Shown: positions 42,619-50,565 of the stretch, piece by piece
Layout: each line of letters starts with the position of its first letter
How positions within the stretch are numbered: the stretch's first letter is position 1
Source: VRUE01 sp963725085
GTDB taxonomy: Bacteria > Actinomycetota > Thermoleophilia > Solirubrobacterales > 70-9
Assembly (NCBI GenBank): GCA_963725085.1
Contig: CAVRXM010000003.1
Location: forward strand, 466,202 to 530,201
Direction of reading: 5' to 3'
DNA length: 64,000 bases
Program-made: the position numbers and the translations under genes
Notes under the pieces: generated by a model
Seen by the model: the letters and a program-made list of their open reading frames with translations, nothing else
Told to the model about the DNA's origin: nothing
The model's database searches: none

Positions 42619-43230
42619 TCAGTGTGGCGCGGCGATCGCGCAGCCAAGGACCGCGGTGACGAACTCGGCGAAGACCGCATCCGGAAGCGCCTCCGGATCA
42701 GCAGCCCGCTCGAAAGCGAGTCCGTTAAGCGAGGCGGAGATCGCTGTCGCGAGCACGGGCGCCGGGAAGCGAAGCTCGAAGCCTTGCTTCGCGGCGACGC
42801 GCTCCAGCGTTTCGGCAAGGGCATCCCGGATCGCGTCGCGTCGCGTCGCCAGCTCACCCTGAAGCTCGGGGTTGTGAACGCTGAGCGACCAGAACTCATA
42901 GAAGAGGAGTGGCCAATCGGGGTCCCGCTCGAGGAAGGCACGAAGCTTCTCCGCTGCCCCCGCTCCCGGCTCGGCGCCCTCTGCGGCCTCGGCAATCGCC
43001 TCGACCTCGGCGACTCGCTTCTCGACTTGGTGGTCTGCAATCGCCAGGAAGAGGGCCTCCTTGCTGGAAAAGTTCGAGTAGAGCGCGCCGATAGTAAACC
43101 CCGCCTCTGAGGCAATCTCGTCAACGGTGGCTCGGTGATACCCGCGTCGCGCAAAGACCTTGGCAGCGGCCTCGATGAGCTGCTCCCGAGTGCGCGCCTG
43201 GGTCTCCTTCCGAGTCAAGACCTCATTCAT
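42619..43230 (-). CDS. TetR/AcrR family regulator
   Basis: 203 residues from ATG. TREQLIEAAAKVFARRGYHR and ATVDEIASEAGFTIGALYSN are the TetR helix-turn-helix; the rest is the ligand domain. It is divergent from the SnoaL-methyltransferase fusion gene at 43289, with a 58-bp gap holding a strong palindrome at 43247-43260. Confidence 0.92.
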   Translation of the reverse strand: MNEVLTRKETQARTREQLIEAAAKVFARRGYHRATVDEIASEAGFTIGALYSNFSSKEALFLAIADHQVEKRVAEVEAIAEAAEGAEPGAGAAEKLRAFLERDPDWPLLFYEFWSLSVHNPELQGELATRRDAIRDALAETLERVAAKQGFELRFPAPVLATAISASLNGLAFERAADPEALPDAVFAEFVTAVLGCAIAAPH

Positions 43231-43246
43231 CGCCTGAATAGTATAC

Positions 43247-43260
43247 GCTATCTGGATAGC
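43247..43260. promoter_or_regulatory. Candidate TetR operator
   Basis: GCTATCTGGATAGC is a perfect palindrome with a 2-bp centre, and GTATAC sits just left at 43241-43246. Location between a tetR gene and its divergent neighbour. Confidence 0.6.
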
Positions 43261-43288
43261 AGCCATTATTTGAGTTAGGAGTGCACAG

Positions 43289-44434
43289 ATGCCGACCGCC
43301 AGCCCCGTCACCGACCAAACCGAGACTGCGCGCAGCGCGCTGGAGGAGGTCTGCTCCGGCCGCGACCTCGACGGGATCGCCCGTGTCTACCACCCCGACT
43401 TCGTCGACCATGTCAACCGGCTCACCTACCGCGGCCACGATGGGGCGAGGAGTTCGGTCGCCCTCTACCTGGCGCTGTTTCCTGACCTCAGCTTCGAGGT
43501 CGACGAGCAGGTGAGTGAGGGTGACAAGGTTGCCTCGCGGTGGACGCTTCGCGGGACCCACCGCGGTCGCTCGGTCGAGTTGCGCGGGATCGTCATCAGC
43601 CGCTTTCAGGACGGCCGGATCATCGAAGACCGCGCTGCGAGCGACACAGTGGAGCTCGCGCGGCAACTCGGTCTGTGGCGGACCCTGCGAATTCTCGTCG
43701 AGCACCGGAAGCTGATCACTGGGCAGACTGAGTCGGGCAGCTCACAGCCCGGCATCCTGCGCCGGGCGGTCGACCGGCTCACGTGCCGCCTGCGTCGCAA
43801 TCGCTCCTGTCCGATACCCCCGAGCGAGACCGACCGCATCCGCGGCATCTTCGACAAGCAAGCTCCCAAGTACGACCGCAGCATGTCGCGCTTCGAGCGC
43901 TGGCTCTTCGCCGGCAATCGGGACTGGGTCTGCAGTCGAGCTGAGGGCGAGGTCCTCGAGATCGCGGCCGGTACCGCCAGGAACCTCCCTTTCTATGCGC
44001 ATGAGGTGAGCGTCACCGGTGTCGAGCTCAGCCCCGAGATGGCCGAGCTGGGTCGCAGCCGGGCCAGGGAGCTGGGCCGCGAACTCGACATGCGAGTCGG
44101 CGACGCGGAGTCACTCGACTTTCCCGACGAGACCTTCGACACGGTCGTCTGCACCTTCGGGCTCTGCACGATCCCTGACGATGCGGCCGCGATCCGCGAG
44201 GCGACGCGAGTGCTGCGGCCGGGCGGCAGGTTGCTGCTCGCCGAGCACGTCCGCAGCCCAAATCCGCTGGTGCGAACGATCCAGCGACTGGCGGAGCCCT
44301 TCGCGCATCGTTTCGGCGGTGACCATCTGCTGCGTGAGCCGCTCGACCACCTCTCGATTGAGCGCTTCGATATCGAGGAACTCGAACGGCGCCGGGCTGG
44401 CTGGGTCGAGCTGTTATCGGCTCGCAAGCTCTAG
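43289..44434 (+). CDS. SnoaL-like (ester cyclase) domain fused to a class I methyltransferase
   Basis: 381 residues from ATG with AGGAG seven bases upstream. Residues ~12-135 are a SnoaL/NTF2-like domain (DLDGIARVYHPDFVDHVNRL, WTLRGTHRGRSVELRGIVIS, RFQDGRIIEDR). A Ser/Arg linker leads to residues ~175-381, a SAM-dependent methyltransferase: IFDKQAPKYDRSMSRFERWL, EVLEIAAGTARNLPFY (motif I), VTGVELSPEMAELGRSRARE, FDTVVCTFGLCTIPD and VLRPGGRLLLAEHVRS. The methyltransferase half resembles quinone/phospholipid type enzymes. The fusion is unusual but the linker and frame look clean. Probably repressed by the divergent TetR. Confidence 0.85.
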   Translation: MPTASPVTDQTETARSALEEVCSGRDLDGIARVYHPDFVDHVNRLTYRGHDGARSSVALYLALFPDLSFEVDEQVSEGDKVASRWTLRGTHRGRSVELRGIVISRFQDGRIIEDRAASDTVELARQLGLWRTLRILVEHRKLITGQTESGSSQPGILRRAVDRLTCRLRRNRSCPIPPSETDRIRGIFDKQAPKYDRSMSRFERWLFAGNRDWVCSRAEGEVLEIAAGTARNLPFYAHEVSVTGVELSPEMAELGRSRARELGRELDMRVGDAESLDFPDETFDTVVCTFGLCTIPDDAAAIREATRVLRPGGRLLLAEHVRSPNPLVRTIQRLAEPFAHRFGGDHLLREPLDHLSIERFDIEELERRRAGWVELLSARKL

Positions 44435-44925
44435 CTTGCCGGCTCTTCCGCACTTTGTCCGTGTAGCAGGCCGTAAATCAGTGAGGGCAGGCACCAGTTG
44501 GTGGTCGCGACTGACGCCGCCACCACCAGGAGCGGCACCGCAAGGGCCAAGGCGACCGTCGTCAGGTCTGCCATGAAAGCAATGGCGATCGCCGTGATCC
44601 AGGGCGTCGCGAGCTGACAGGCGAAGCGACGCGGCGCCGGGCTCGCTGGTACAGCCGGTCCACCCAGCAGGGGCCGCAGGGCAAAGTCATACAGGTAGTC
44701 GAATGGATGCTTGGGTAGGAGAAATCCGCCGAGAAAGGCGGTCACCGCCATCGCGAGTAGCAGTACGGGCGATGCGAGGACGACGCCGAGCCCAATTCCG
44801 GTGAAGCAGAGAGCAGGCGCAAAGCGGATCCCAAGCCAGAGGCTCTTTCGTCCTTTCTCGCTCAAGGTGCCGTAGCCCTGCATCGTCATGCAGCTTCGAG
44901 TCCACGCTGTGAAGCGCTCGATCAT
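44431..44925 (-). CDS. DUF4395 family membrane protein
   Basis: 164 residues from ATG overlapping the upstream stop (TGATG). Four hydrophobic segments (APALCFTGIGLGVVLASPVL, LLLAMAVTAFLGGFL, ITAIAIAFMADLTTVALALA, VPLLVVAASVATTNW) and the region PKHPFDYLYDFALRPLL fit the DUF4395 membrane family, which often sits near sulfur-transfer or rhodanese genes. Last gene of a three-gene leftward cluster. Confidence 0.85.
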   Translation of the reverse strand: MIERFTAWTRSCMTMQGYGTLSEKGRKSLWLGIRFAPALCFTGIGLGVVLASPVLLLAMAVTAFLGGFLLPKHPFDYLYDFALRPLLGGPAVPASPAPRRFACQLATPWITAIAIAFMADLTTVALALAVPLLVVAASVATTNWCLPSLIYGLLHGQSAEEPAS

Positions 44926-45698
44926 CAGTCCCCCCGCCTCGTGGCCAGCAGCGAAATGCTCGTGACGCCGTATTTCTGAGTCGCGTTGTCGGCGCGATCG
45001 GAGATGAATCGGTAGTCGTTCTCGCGAACCCTGGTGATCTTGAAACCGGCCATCTCGATCGCCGCCAAGTACTGCTCGCGCTGCATCGCACCGCCAATGC
45101 ACGCCGCCCACAGCGAGGCGTCGCAGGTGATGCCTTCGGGGAGCTGCGTGGCCGAAACGATGTCGGCGATCGCCATGCGGCCTCCGGGCTTGAGTGCTGT
45201 CGCGGCGGCGGCGAACACGGCGGGCTTGTCGGGGGAGAGGTTGATCACGCCATTTGAGATCACGCAATCGACCGTTCCGGCCTCCACCCGCGGCTCCTCG
45301 ATCATGCCCTTGCGAAAGTCGGCGTTGCCGATGCCTGCCTCACTAGCGAGGCGTGCCGCCTTATCTAGCTGCTCGCGAGTCATGTCGACTCCGGTCACCC
45401 GGCCTGAGTCACCGGTCGCAATCGCGGCGAGGAATGAGTCCATCCCCGACCCGCTGCCGAGATCGAGCACGGCCTCACCTGGCGCAATCGCCGCCAAATC
45501 GAGGAAGTAGCCGACCCCGGCGAAACTGTCGATTGCCGCGGCGGGGATGAGATCGAGATCAGCTGGGGGATAGCCGAGGCGCTCGGCTAGCGCACGACCC
45601 GTCTCGAAGTGGAAATCGTGCTCGGGGTGCAGCGCCACCTCCTGATACATGCCTTTTACGCGGGTCGTGAGGTCGGCAGTATCGAGTTGGCTCTCCAT
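44925..45698 (-). CDS. ArsM-like SAM-dependent methyltransferase
   Basis: 257 residues from the ATG at 45698; a TTG nine bases upstream with AAGGAG at ideal distance is an equal choice. VLDLGSGSGMDSFLAAIATG is motif I, RVTGVDMTREQLDKAARLAS motif II, and NADFRKGMIEEPR, CVISNGVINLSPDKPAVFAA, LKPGGRMAIADIV follow the arsenite-methyltransferase family. The usual SNCVINL Cys is Gly here; other Cys (ITCDASLWAACIGGA) remain. Without that Cys arsenic methylation is uncertain; a thiol or selenium substrate would fit the sulfur-type neighbours. Overlaps the next gene by a TGATG. Confidence 0.82.
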   Translation of the reverse strand: MESQLDTADLTTRVKGMYQEVALHPEHDFHFETGRALAERLGYPPADLDLIPAAAIDSFAGVGYFLDLAAIAPGEAVLDLGSGSGMDSFLAAIATGDSGRVTGVDMTREQLDKAARLASEAGIGNADFRKGMIEEPRVEAGTVDCVISNGVINLSPDKPAVFAAAATALKPGGRMAIADIVSATQLPEGITCDASLWAACIGGAMQREQYLAAIEMAGFKITRVRENDYRFISDRADNATQKYGVTSISLLATRRGD

Positions 45699-45735
45699 GG
45701 TGGTCAACGGGCTCTCCTTCCAATCGGGCTTTGCG

Positions 45736-46383
45736 TTACACGTCGAGCTGCGCCAGGCGCCATTCCGGCCAGCCCTCGTCCAATCGCCTGGCGCTGCGGC
45801 CGGCGTCATTCAGCTTGCGCACCGCCTGGTGCGCGTATGCGCAGAAGGGTCCTCGGCAGTAGGCGACGACCTCCTGGTGGGGTGGAAGCTCGGCAAGGCG
45901 ACGTTCGAGCTCGTCCAGCGGTATCGAACGAGCCCCCTCGATGTGACCGGCGGCGAACTCCTCCTCGGGCCGCACGTCGACCACGACGACATCGCCTTTC
46001 GTCAGCCTCCCCAGCAGCTCGGCGCGATCGATCGTCTCGACGTCATCGCCCAGGTACTCGCGAGCGGCCCGCTCGACCTCGCCGAGATTGGCAACCGAAG
46101 CATTACGCAGGGCGAGCCAGAGGCGCAGCGCGTCCTCACCGGCGATTCCGTAGACGACTCGCGTGCCTTCCCGGTTGCGGGTCACGAGGCCGGCGGCGTG
46201 AAGCGCCTGAAGGTGCTGAGAGGCGTTCGCGGTCGACTGCCCGCTCTCGCGGGCCAGTTCCTCGACGCTGCGCGGCGCCTGTGCAAGTAGGTCGAGCAAC
46301 TCGAGTCGACGCGGGCTGGAGAAGGCCTTCCCCATCACTGCGATTGCCTGGAAGAGTGCCTGCTTTGCCTGATCCGAAGCCAT
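45736..46383 (-). CDS. ArsR-family regulator fused to rhodanese
   Basis: 215 residues. Residues ~10-90 are an ArsR winged helix (FSSPRRLELLDLLAQAPRSV, STANASQHLQALHAAGLVTR). Residues ~115-215 are a rhodanese domain (VVVDVRPEEEFAAGHIEGAR, VVAYCRGPFCAYAHQAVRKL) with active-site Cys in CRGPFC. This fusion links gene control to sulfane-sulfur chemistry, so it probably senses persulfides or another sulfur signal and represses the genes on both sides. Start codon at 46383, palindromic sequences directly upstream. Confidence 0.9.
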   Translation of the reverse strand: MASDQAKQALFQAIAVMGKAFSSPRRLELLDLLAQAPRSVEELARESGQSTANASQHLQALHAAGLVTRNREGTRVVYGIAGEDALRLWLALRNASVANLGEVERAAREYLGDDVETIDRAELLGRLTKGDVVVVDVRPEEEFAAGHIEGARSIPLDELERRLAELPPHQEVVAYCRGPFCAYAHQAVRKLNDAGRSARRLDEGWPEWRLAQLDV

Positions 46384-46390
46384 GTTTGGT

Positions 46391-46421
46391 TATTCAATAG
46401 AATACTTGATAAGTTGTCAAG
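46391..46421. promoter_or_regulatory. Candidate ArsR-type operator pair
   Basis: TATTCAATAGAATA at 46391-46404 is a perfect inverted repeat (TATTC-N4-GAATA), and CTTGATAAGTTGTCAAG at 46405-46421 is a second (CTTGA-N7-TCAAG). Both lie in the 73-bp gap between the ArsR-rhodanese and the divergent MBL gene; ATTC/GAAT arms are typical of persulfide-sensing ArsR proteins. Confidence 0.6.
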
Positions 46422-46456
46422 CCAAGCCGCCGAACGGACCTACCTGGGAGGGATCG

Positions 46457-47218
46457 ATGTTCTTCCGACAGCTCCTCAACGACGAAACGGCCTGCGCCTC
46501 CTACCTCCTCGGCTGTAAGAGCCGCGGCGAACTGGCGGTGATCGACCCGCATGTCGATCTCGTTGACACCTACGTCGAACTCGCCGAGGCCCAGGGGGCA
46601 CGGATCGCCGCTGTCCTGGAGACACACGTGCAGGCGGACCACTACTCGGGTATGGGGGCGCTGGTCGAGCGGACCGGCGCGACCCGGTACCTGCCGGCAG
46701 GCGCGGGGGTTGAGTTCGAGCACGAGCCACTCGCCGACGGCGACATCGTGAGGGTGGGCAACACCGAGATAGAGACGATTTCCACACCGGGCCATGCCAC
46801 CGCTCATCATGCCTACCTCGTCACCGACCACGCCCGAGTGGACGACCCGTGGATGGTGCTGACGGGCGACGCGCTTCTGGTCGGCGACGCCGGCCGCCCG
46901 GACCTTCACGCCCACGGCGATACGACCGCCGAGGAAATGGCGCGCACTCTCTACCGCTCGCTGACCGATCGCCTCCTGACCCTCCCCGATCACCTGCTGC
47001 TCTACCCCGCCCACTATTCCGGCTCGGTATGCGGCCGCGGGCTCTCTGGCAATCCTGCCTCCACGGTCGGCTTCGAGCGTCGCCACAATGCGGCACTTCA
47101 GTTCTCCTCCGAGGACGAGTTCGTTGCCGCGCTGACAAGGGACATCCCGCCCGCGCCTGAGCGGCAGGCGGAGATCCTCGCCGCCAACCGCTCGGGCCGC
47201 ATGCCGGTCAGCAGCTAG
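46457..47218 (+). CDS. Persulfide dioxygenase-like MBL-fold hydrolase
   Basis: 253 residues from the ATG at 46457, preceded by GGGAGGG. It follows the ETHE1 pattern: MFFRQLLNDETACASYLLGC, VLETHVQADHYSGMGALVER (metal motif HxxxDH), STPGHATAHHAYLVTDHARV and MVLTGDALLVGDAGRPDLHA. ETHE1-type enzymes use mononuclear iron to oxidise persulfides to sulfite. The C-terminus (LLLYPAHYSGSVCGRGLSGN) carries the last His. Likely under the divergent ArsR-rhodanese repressor and the first gene of a rightward operon. Confidence 0.87.
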   Translation: MFFRQLLNDETACASYLLGCKSRGELAVIDPHVDLVDTYVELAEAQGARIAAVLETHVQADHYSGMGALVERTGATRYLPAGAGVEFEHEPLADGDIVRVGNTEIETISTPGHATAHHAYLVTDHARVDDPWMVLTGDALLVGDAGRPDLHAHGDTTAEEMARTLYRSLTDRLLTLPDHLLLYPAHYSGSVCGRGLSGNPASTVGFERRHNAALQFSSEDEFVAALTRDIPPAPERQAEILAANRSGRMPVSS

Positions 47219-47222
47219 GCCG

Positions 47223-48524
47223 GTGGCAGGCGGAGAGGTACGACTCGGTCTGCGCGAGAACCTCGCGCAGTTCTCGCTGCTTGTTGCGGTCAACGCGTTC
47301 GTCGGTGCAATGGTCGGTCTGGAGCGCTCGACGCTGCCGCTGGTCGGGCGCGACGAGTTCGATATCGCTTCCAGCGCCGCGGTGCTCTCCTTCATCGTTG
47401 CCTTCGGTCTCGTCAAGGCGCTGACCAATCTCGGAGCCGGGGCGCTGGCAGAGCGGATCGGGCGGCGCCGGCTCTTGATCGCCGGCTGGGCGGTGGCCCT
47501 GCCGATTCCCTTGCTGATTGCAACAGCGCCGAGTTGGGCCTGGATAGTCGCTGCCAATGTCCTACTAGGCGTTAACCAAGGCTTGGCCTGGTCAATGACG
47601 GTGGTGATGAAGATCGACCTGGTCGGGCCGAGGCGGCGCGGCCTCGCGCTCGGACTGAACGAGGCGGTGGGCTACGGAGGCGTTGCCTTAGCCGCCGGAC
47701 TCACGGGCTTGCTCGCCACCGACTTCGCGGCGCGCGACGTGCTGGTCGTCGCCGGAGCGGTGATCGCCGGAGCCGGGTTCCTGATTTCTGTGTTGTTCGT
47801 CCGGGATACCGCCGCGCACGTCGCTCTCGAGCAGAGCCAGCACCATCCAGACGACCGAGGTAGGACCCCCCGGCTGCGGGAGGCCTTTGCGCAGGCCAGC
47901 TATCGCGTCCCAGCCCTGCGATCCGCGTCACAGGCAGGCCTTGTCAACAACCTCAATGACGGCCTGGCGTGGGGCCTGGTGCCGTTGTTCCTCGCCGCCC
48001 ACGGCGCGAGCGTCGCGGAAATCGGCTTGGTTGCCGCCGTCTACCCTGGCGTCTGGAGCGTTACCCAGATCGCCACCGGCGCCTGGTCGGACGTGATTGG
48101 GCGCAAGCCACTGATCGTCGCCGGGATGCTGGTACAGGCGGCAGCCCTTGTGGTGCTCGCCCTGAGTGGCGGCGCGGTCGCGACCGCGGTCATCGCCGCC
48201 GTCCTACTCGGGGTTGGGACCGCACTGGTCTACCCAACTCTGATCGCCGCGATTTCCGATGCCGTCACTCCTGTCGCCCGGGCCCCTGTGGTCGGCGTCT
48301 ATCGGTTCTGGCGCGACATGGGCTATGCGCTCGGCGCCTTGATCGCCGGCATTGCTGCCGACGTGCTCGGCTACGGGGGGGCGATCGCTCTGGTCGCGGG
48401 GCTGACCGCGGCGTCAGGGCTATGGGTGCTGCGCGACATGCCAGCAGCTCCCACGTCTTCGCCTGACGACTTCGGCGCCGGGGCACACCGGCGCCTCCTC
48501 TCTGCCCAGCGAATGGCGAAGTGA
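47223..48524 (+). CDS. MFS transporter
   Basis: 433 residues from GTG only 4 bp after the MBL stop. Twelve hydrophobic segments and the loop motif GALAERIGRRRLLIAG (MFS motif A between helices 2 and 3) with a second, DVIGRKPLIVAGML, in the second half. Central loop at ~200-230. Such transporters export small molecules; with persulfide-type neighbours, a sulfite, thiosulfate or related anion is plausible but not shown by sequence. Confidence 0.88.
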   Translation: MAGGEVRLGLRENLAQFSLLVAVNAFVGAMVGLERSTLPLVGRDEFDIASSAAVLSFIVAFGLVKALTNLGAGALAERIGRRRLLIAGWAVALPIPLLIATAPSWAWIVAANVLLGVNQGLAWSMTVVMKIDLVGPRRRGLALGLNEAVGYGGVALAAGLTGLLATDFAARDVLVVAGAVIAGAGFLISVLFVRDTAAHVALEQSQHHPDDRGRTPRLREAFAQASYRVPALRSASQAGLVNNLNDGLAWGLVPLFLAAHGASVAEIGLVAAVYPGVWSVTQIATGAWSDVIGRKPLIVAGMLVQAAALVVLALSGGAVATAVIAAVLLGVGTALVYPTLIAAISDAVTPVARAPVVGVYRFWRDMGYALGALIAGIAADVLGYGGAIALVAGLTAASGLWVLRDMPAAPTSSPDDFGAGAHRRLLSAQRMAK

Positions 48525-48643
48525 TGTGACCCAGAGGTGAGCCCCAAATGATCGACAACCGTCGAGAGGAAACAGGCCAAAGCCATGAGATGGTTCCCGA
48601 CCTCTTGGCACTCACCCCGCGACGCACTACAAGGAGGTCCGAG

Positions 48644-49150
48644 ATGGATTCGATTCGCAGCGCGATAGAGCAAGCATCCCAACACCTCGCCGACCATCCC
48701 GAGGCGGCGAAGGGCAGCGACTCTGCCGCGACGGCCGTCCGTGAGGATGGCCTCCGGTTTCGGGTCGATGGGCCGTGGGCGTCGCTGTCGAGCGACATGG
48801 CCGAGTCGGTCGGCGGCGGCGCCTCGGCCCCGACGCCAGGGTGGCTGCTGCGCGCGGCACTCGCCGCGTGTGACGCGACCCTTGTGGCGATGGAGGCTGC
48901 CCGCGATGGCATTGAGCTCACCGACCTCGAGGTGAGCGTGGATGGTGAATCAGACTTTCGCGGCATCCTCGGAGTCGATCCGTCCGTTCACGCGGGTCCT
49001 GTGGCGTTGCGGGTGGGCATTCGGCTTACAGCGACCGACGCGACCGAGGACCAGCTGCAAGAGATCGTCAGGCGAGCGGAGTCCCGGTCGCCGGTTCGAG
49101 ATGCCTTGGCCCGAGATGTATCGATGAAAACCGAGATCACCACCGGCTGA
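48644..49150 (+). CDS. OsmC-family peroxiredoxin-like protein
   Basis: 168 residues from ATG with AAGGAGGT directly upstream, which settles the start. The OsmC fold is visible: FRVDGPWASLSSDMAESVGG, GASAPTPGWLLRAALAACDA (the first reactive Cys region), LEVSVDGESDFRGILGVD and the C-terminal EDQLQEIVRRAESRSPVRDA. The second Cys of classical OsmC (usually in a SCPV motif) reads SRSPV here, so the usual two-Cys peroxidase site is incomplete; the remaining Cys is in AACDATL. OsmC-like proteins detoxify organic peroxides or handle thiol/persulfide species. Last gene of the rightward operon. Confidence 0.82.
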   Translation: MDSIRSAIEQASQHLADHPEAAKGSDSAATAVREDGLRFRVDGPWASLSSDMAESVGGGASAPTPGWLLRAALAACDATLVAMEAARDGIELTDLEVSVDGESDFRGILGVDPSVHAGPVALRVGIRLTATDATEDQLQEIVRRAESRSPVRDALARDVSMKTEITTG

Positions 49151-49240
49151 ACGCGCTCGGCGCCGCATCGAGGAGGTCTTCGAGGCAGCTTCCTTAAGGC
49201 GCCGCCCGCTAGCGAGTCCAGCGCCGGCTCCTCTCAAACT

Positions 49241-49267
49241 GGAAGCCCGCTTCCGAAGCGGGCTTCC
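49241..49267. terminator. Hairpin terminator of the tRNA-Pro remnant
   Basis: GGAAGCCCGCTTC paired with GAAGCGGGCTTCC, a near-perfect 13-bp inverted repeat, directly 3' of the minus-strand tRNA-Pro end. The same hairpin is at 29666 and worn forms at 34108 and 34627. Confidence 0.75.
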
Positions 49268-49275
49268 TAGTTATC

Positions 49276-49325
49276 GGGGAGGCCGGATTTGAACCGGTGA
49301 CCGCTCGGCCCCTGACCGGCAAACA
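49276..49325 (-). pseudogene. tRNA-Pro 3'-half remnant (family A, copy 8)
   Basis: GGGGAGGCCGGATTTGAACC, GGTGACCGCTCGGCCCCTGA. The long scar is missing; the epimerase gene begins ~50 bp further on. Confidence 0.7.
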
Positions 49326-49382
49326 TTTCCTGTCGATACAGGAGGGTGGGCGTAGCCTCAGAGCGTGGATCGAAATCTCGCA

Positions 49383-50225
49383 ATGCGCGAGCCGATTGCC
49401 ATCACCGGCGCCTCCGGACAGGTTGGAACGCTCCTTCAGGAGCGACTCGCCGAGTTACAAAGCTCGGTCATTCCGCTCAACCGAGGAGCTGACTGGGCTC
49501 CGTCGATAGGTGAGGCGGACGTCGTCGTACACCTCGCCGGAACCTTGCAGCCCAAAGGCAAGGACACCTATGAATCCGCCAACGTCGTCACGACGGAAGC
49601 GGTCGCCGCAGCCGCGCAGAACTCCGGTGTCAGACGGATCGTGTTCCTCAGCTACGTCGGCGCAGCGCTGGACTCCGCCAACGCCTACCTTCGCGCCAAG
49701 GCCCAAGCGGAGAAGGCGCTGGTCGATTCGGGCGTGCCGACCACCATCTTCCGCTGCCTGCACATCTACGGGCCCCCGGAGCGACCTGGGCCCACCGTAA
49801 AGGCCTTCCTGGCAAACGGGCGCCGTCGGGTGCCGGTGCCGGGAACGGGGGAGCAGCGGATCGCGCCGCTCTACGTCGGAGACGTGGTCAGCGCCGTGCT
49901 GGGTGCGGCGACCCGTCCCGACGCGCCGACCGGCGTCTTTGAGCTTGGCGGACCTGAGGAGATGACGATGGATCAGTTCGTCCGGATCCTGAACGGTGGC
50001 CAGGTGCGAATTCGCCACCTCCCAGCCTCGCTGGCACGAGTTCTCGCACGGCTCTCGCCGTCTCTGACTCCCGCCCTGATGGACCTGCTGCTTGGCGACA
50101 ACGTCACCTCGTCCGATCCGCGTCAGGTCGCGGCAGAATTCGGGTTTTCACTGCGTTACTTCGAGGATGTCTGGCCGATCGCCGGCACTGAGGCTGAATC
50201 CGGCGCAGGTCTGGGTGGATCGTAG
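49383..50225 (+). CDS. NAD(P)-binding epimerase/NmrA-like protein
   Basis: 280 residues from ATG (a GTG 18 bp upstream is an alternative). EPIAITGASGQVGTLLQERL is the GxxGxxG Rossmann motif. ADVVVHLAGTLQ, RIVFLSYVGAALDSANAYLR with a YLRAK segment, and FRCLHIYGPPERPGP are of the extended SDR/NmrA type. The substrate-binding C-terminal half is divergent. It may act on a lipid or quinone intermediate. Confidence 0.82.
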   Translation: MREPIAITGASGQVGTLLQERLAELQSSVIPLNRGADWAPSIGEADVVVHLAGTLQPKGKDTYESANVVTTEAVAAAAQNSGVRRIVFLSYVGAALDSANAYLRAKAQAEKALVDSGVPTTIFRCLHIYGPPERPGPTVKAFLANGRRRVPVPGTGEQRIAPLYVGDVVSAVLGAATRPDAPTGVFELGGPEEMTMDQFVRILNGGQVRIRHLPASLARVLARLSPSLTPALMDLLLGDNVTSSDPRQVAAEFGFSLRYFEDVWPIAGTEAESGAGLGGS

Positions 50226-50289
50226 GTCCGACGAGGCTCCTGGGATCAGGGCGCGAGTCTGGCCGTGGTGGTTGGAGGGAGGAGTCACT

Positions 50290-50535
50290 CCTCGCATTAT
50301 GTCTTCGAGGCCACGGAAGGCCTTCCCGCGGATTTCTCTGGTCTCCGAATATCTAAGTGGCTGGCGGGACGGTAGAGGCCTCGGAGAGCGCTCGCGGGCT
50401 TCGGCATGTGCGAGTGTGCGTGCACAGCCGCACAGCTCGGTCCGAAAGGCGTCCCTTTGCACGATTCTCGCGGTGGTAGCGAGACCGATACCGGGCGGGA
50501 TTCGTCTCTCGCTACCACCCGCGGATTGTTGAGCA
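50290..50535. repeat. Fullest D-to-B composite repeat
   Basis: Family-D left part (CTTCGAGGCCACGGAAGGCC), right part with GTGCGTGCACAGCCGCACAG, then TTTGCACGATTCTCGCGG leading to GGTGGTAGCGAGA at 50472-50484 and its exact inverse TCTCGCTACCACC at 50507-50519: a perfect 13-bp inverted repeat with a 22-bp loop. The standard right end CGCGGATTGTTGAGCAG follows. This shows B's left arm belongs to the same element as D. Confidence 0.8.
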
Positions 50536-50565
50536 GATGGCGGTCTCAGGGCTCGGTCGAGCCCG

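Noticed and set aside
44925..49150. Arsenic-resistance operon
   Set aside because: There is no arsenate reductase or arsenite pump, the methyltransferase lacks one key Cys, and the regulator carries a rhodanese domain, which fits sulfur sensing better.
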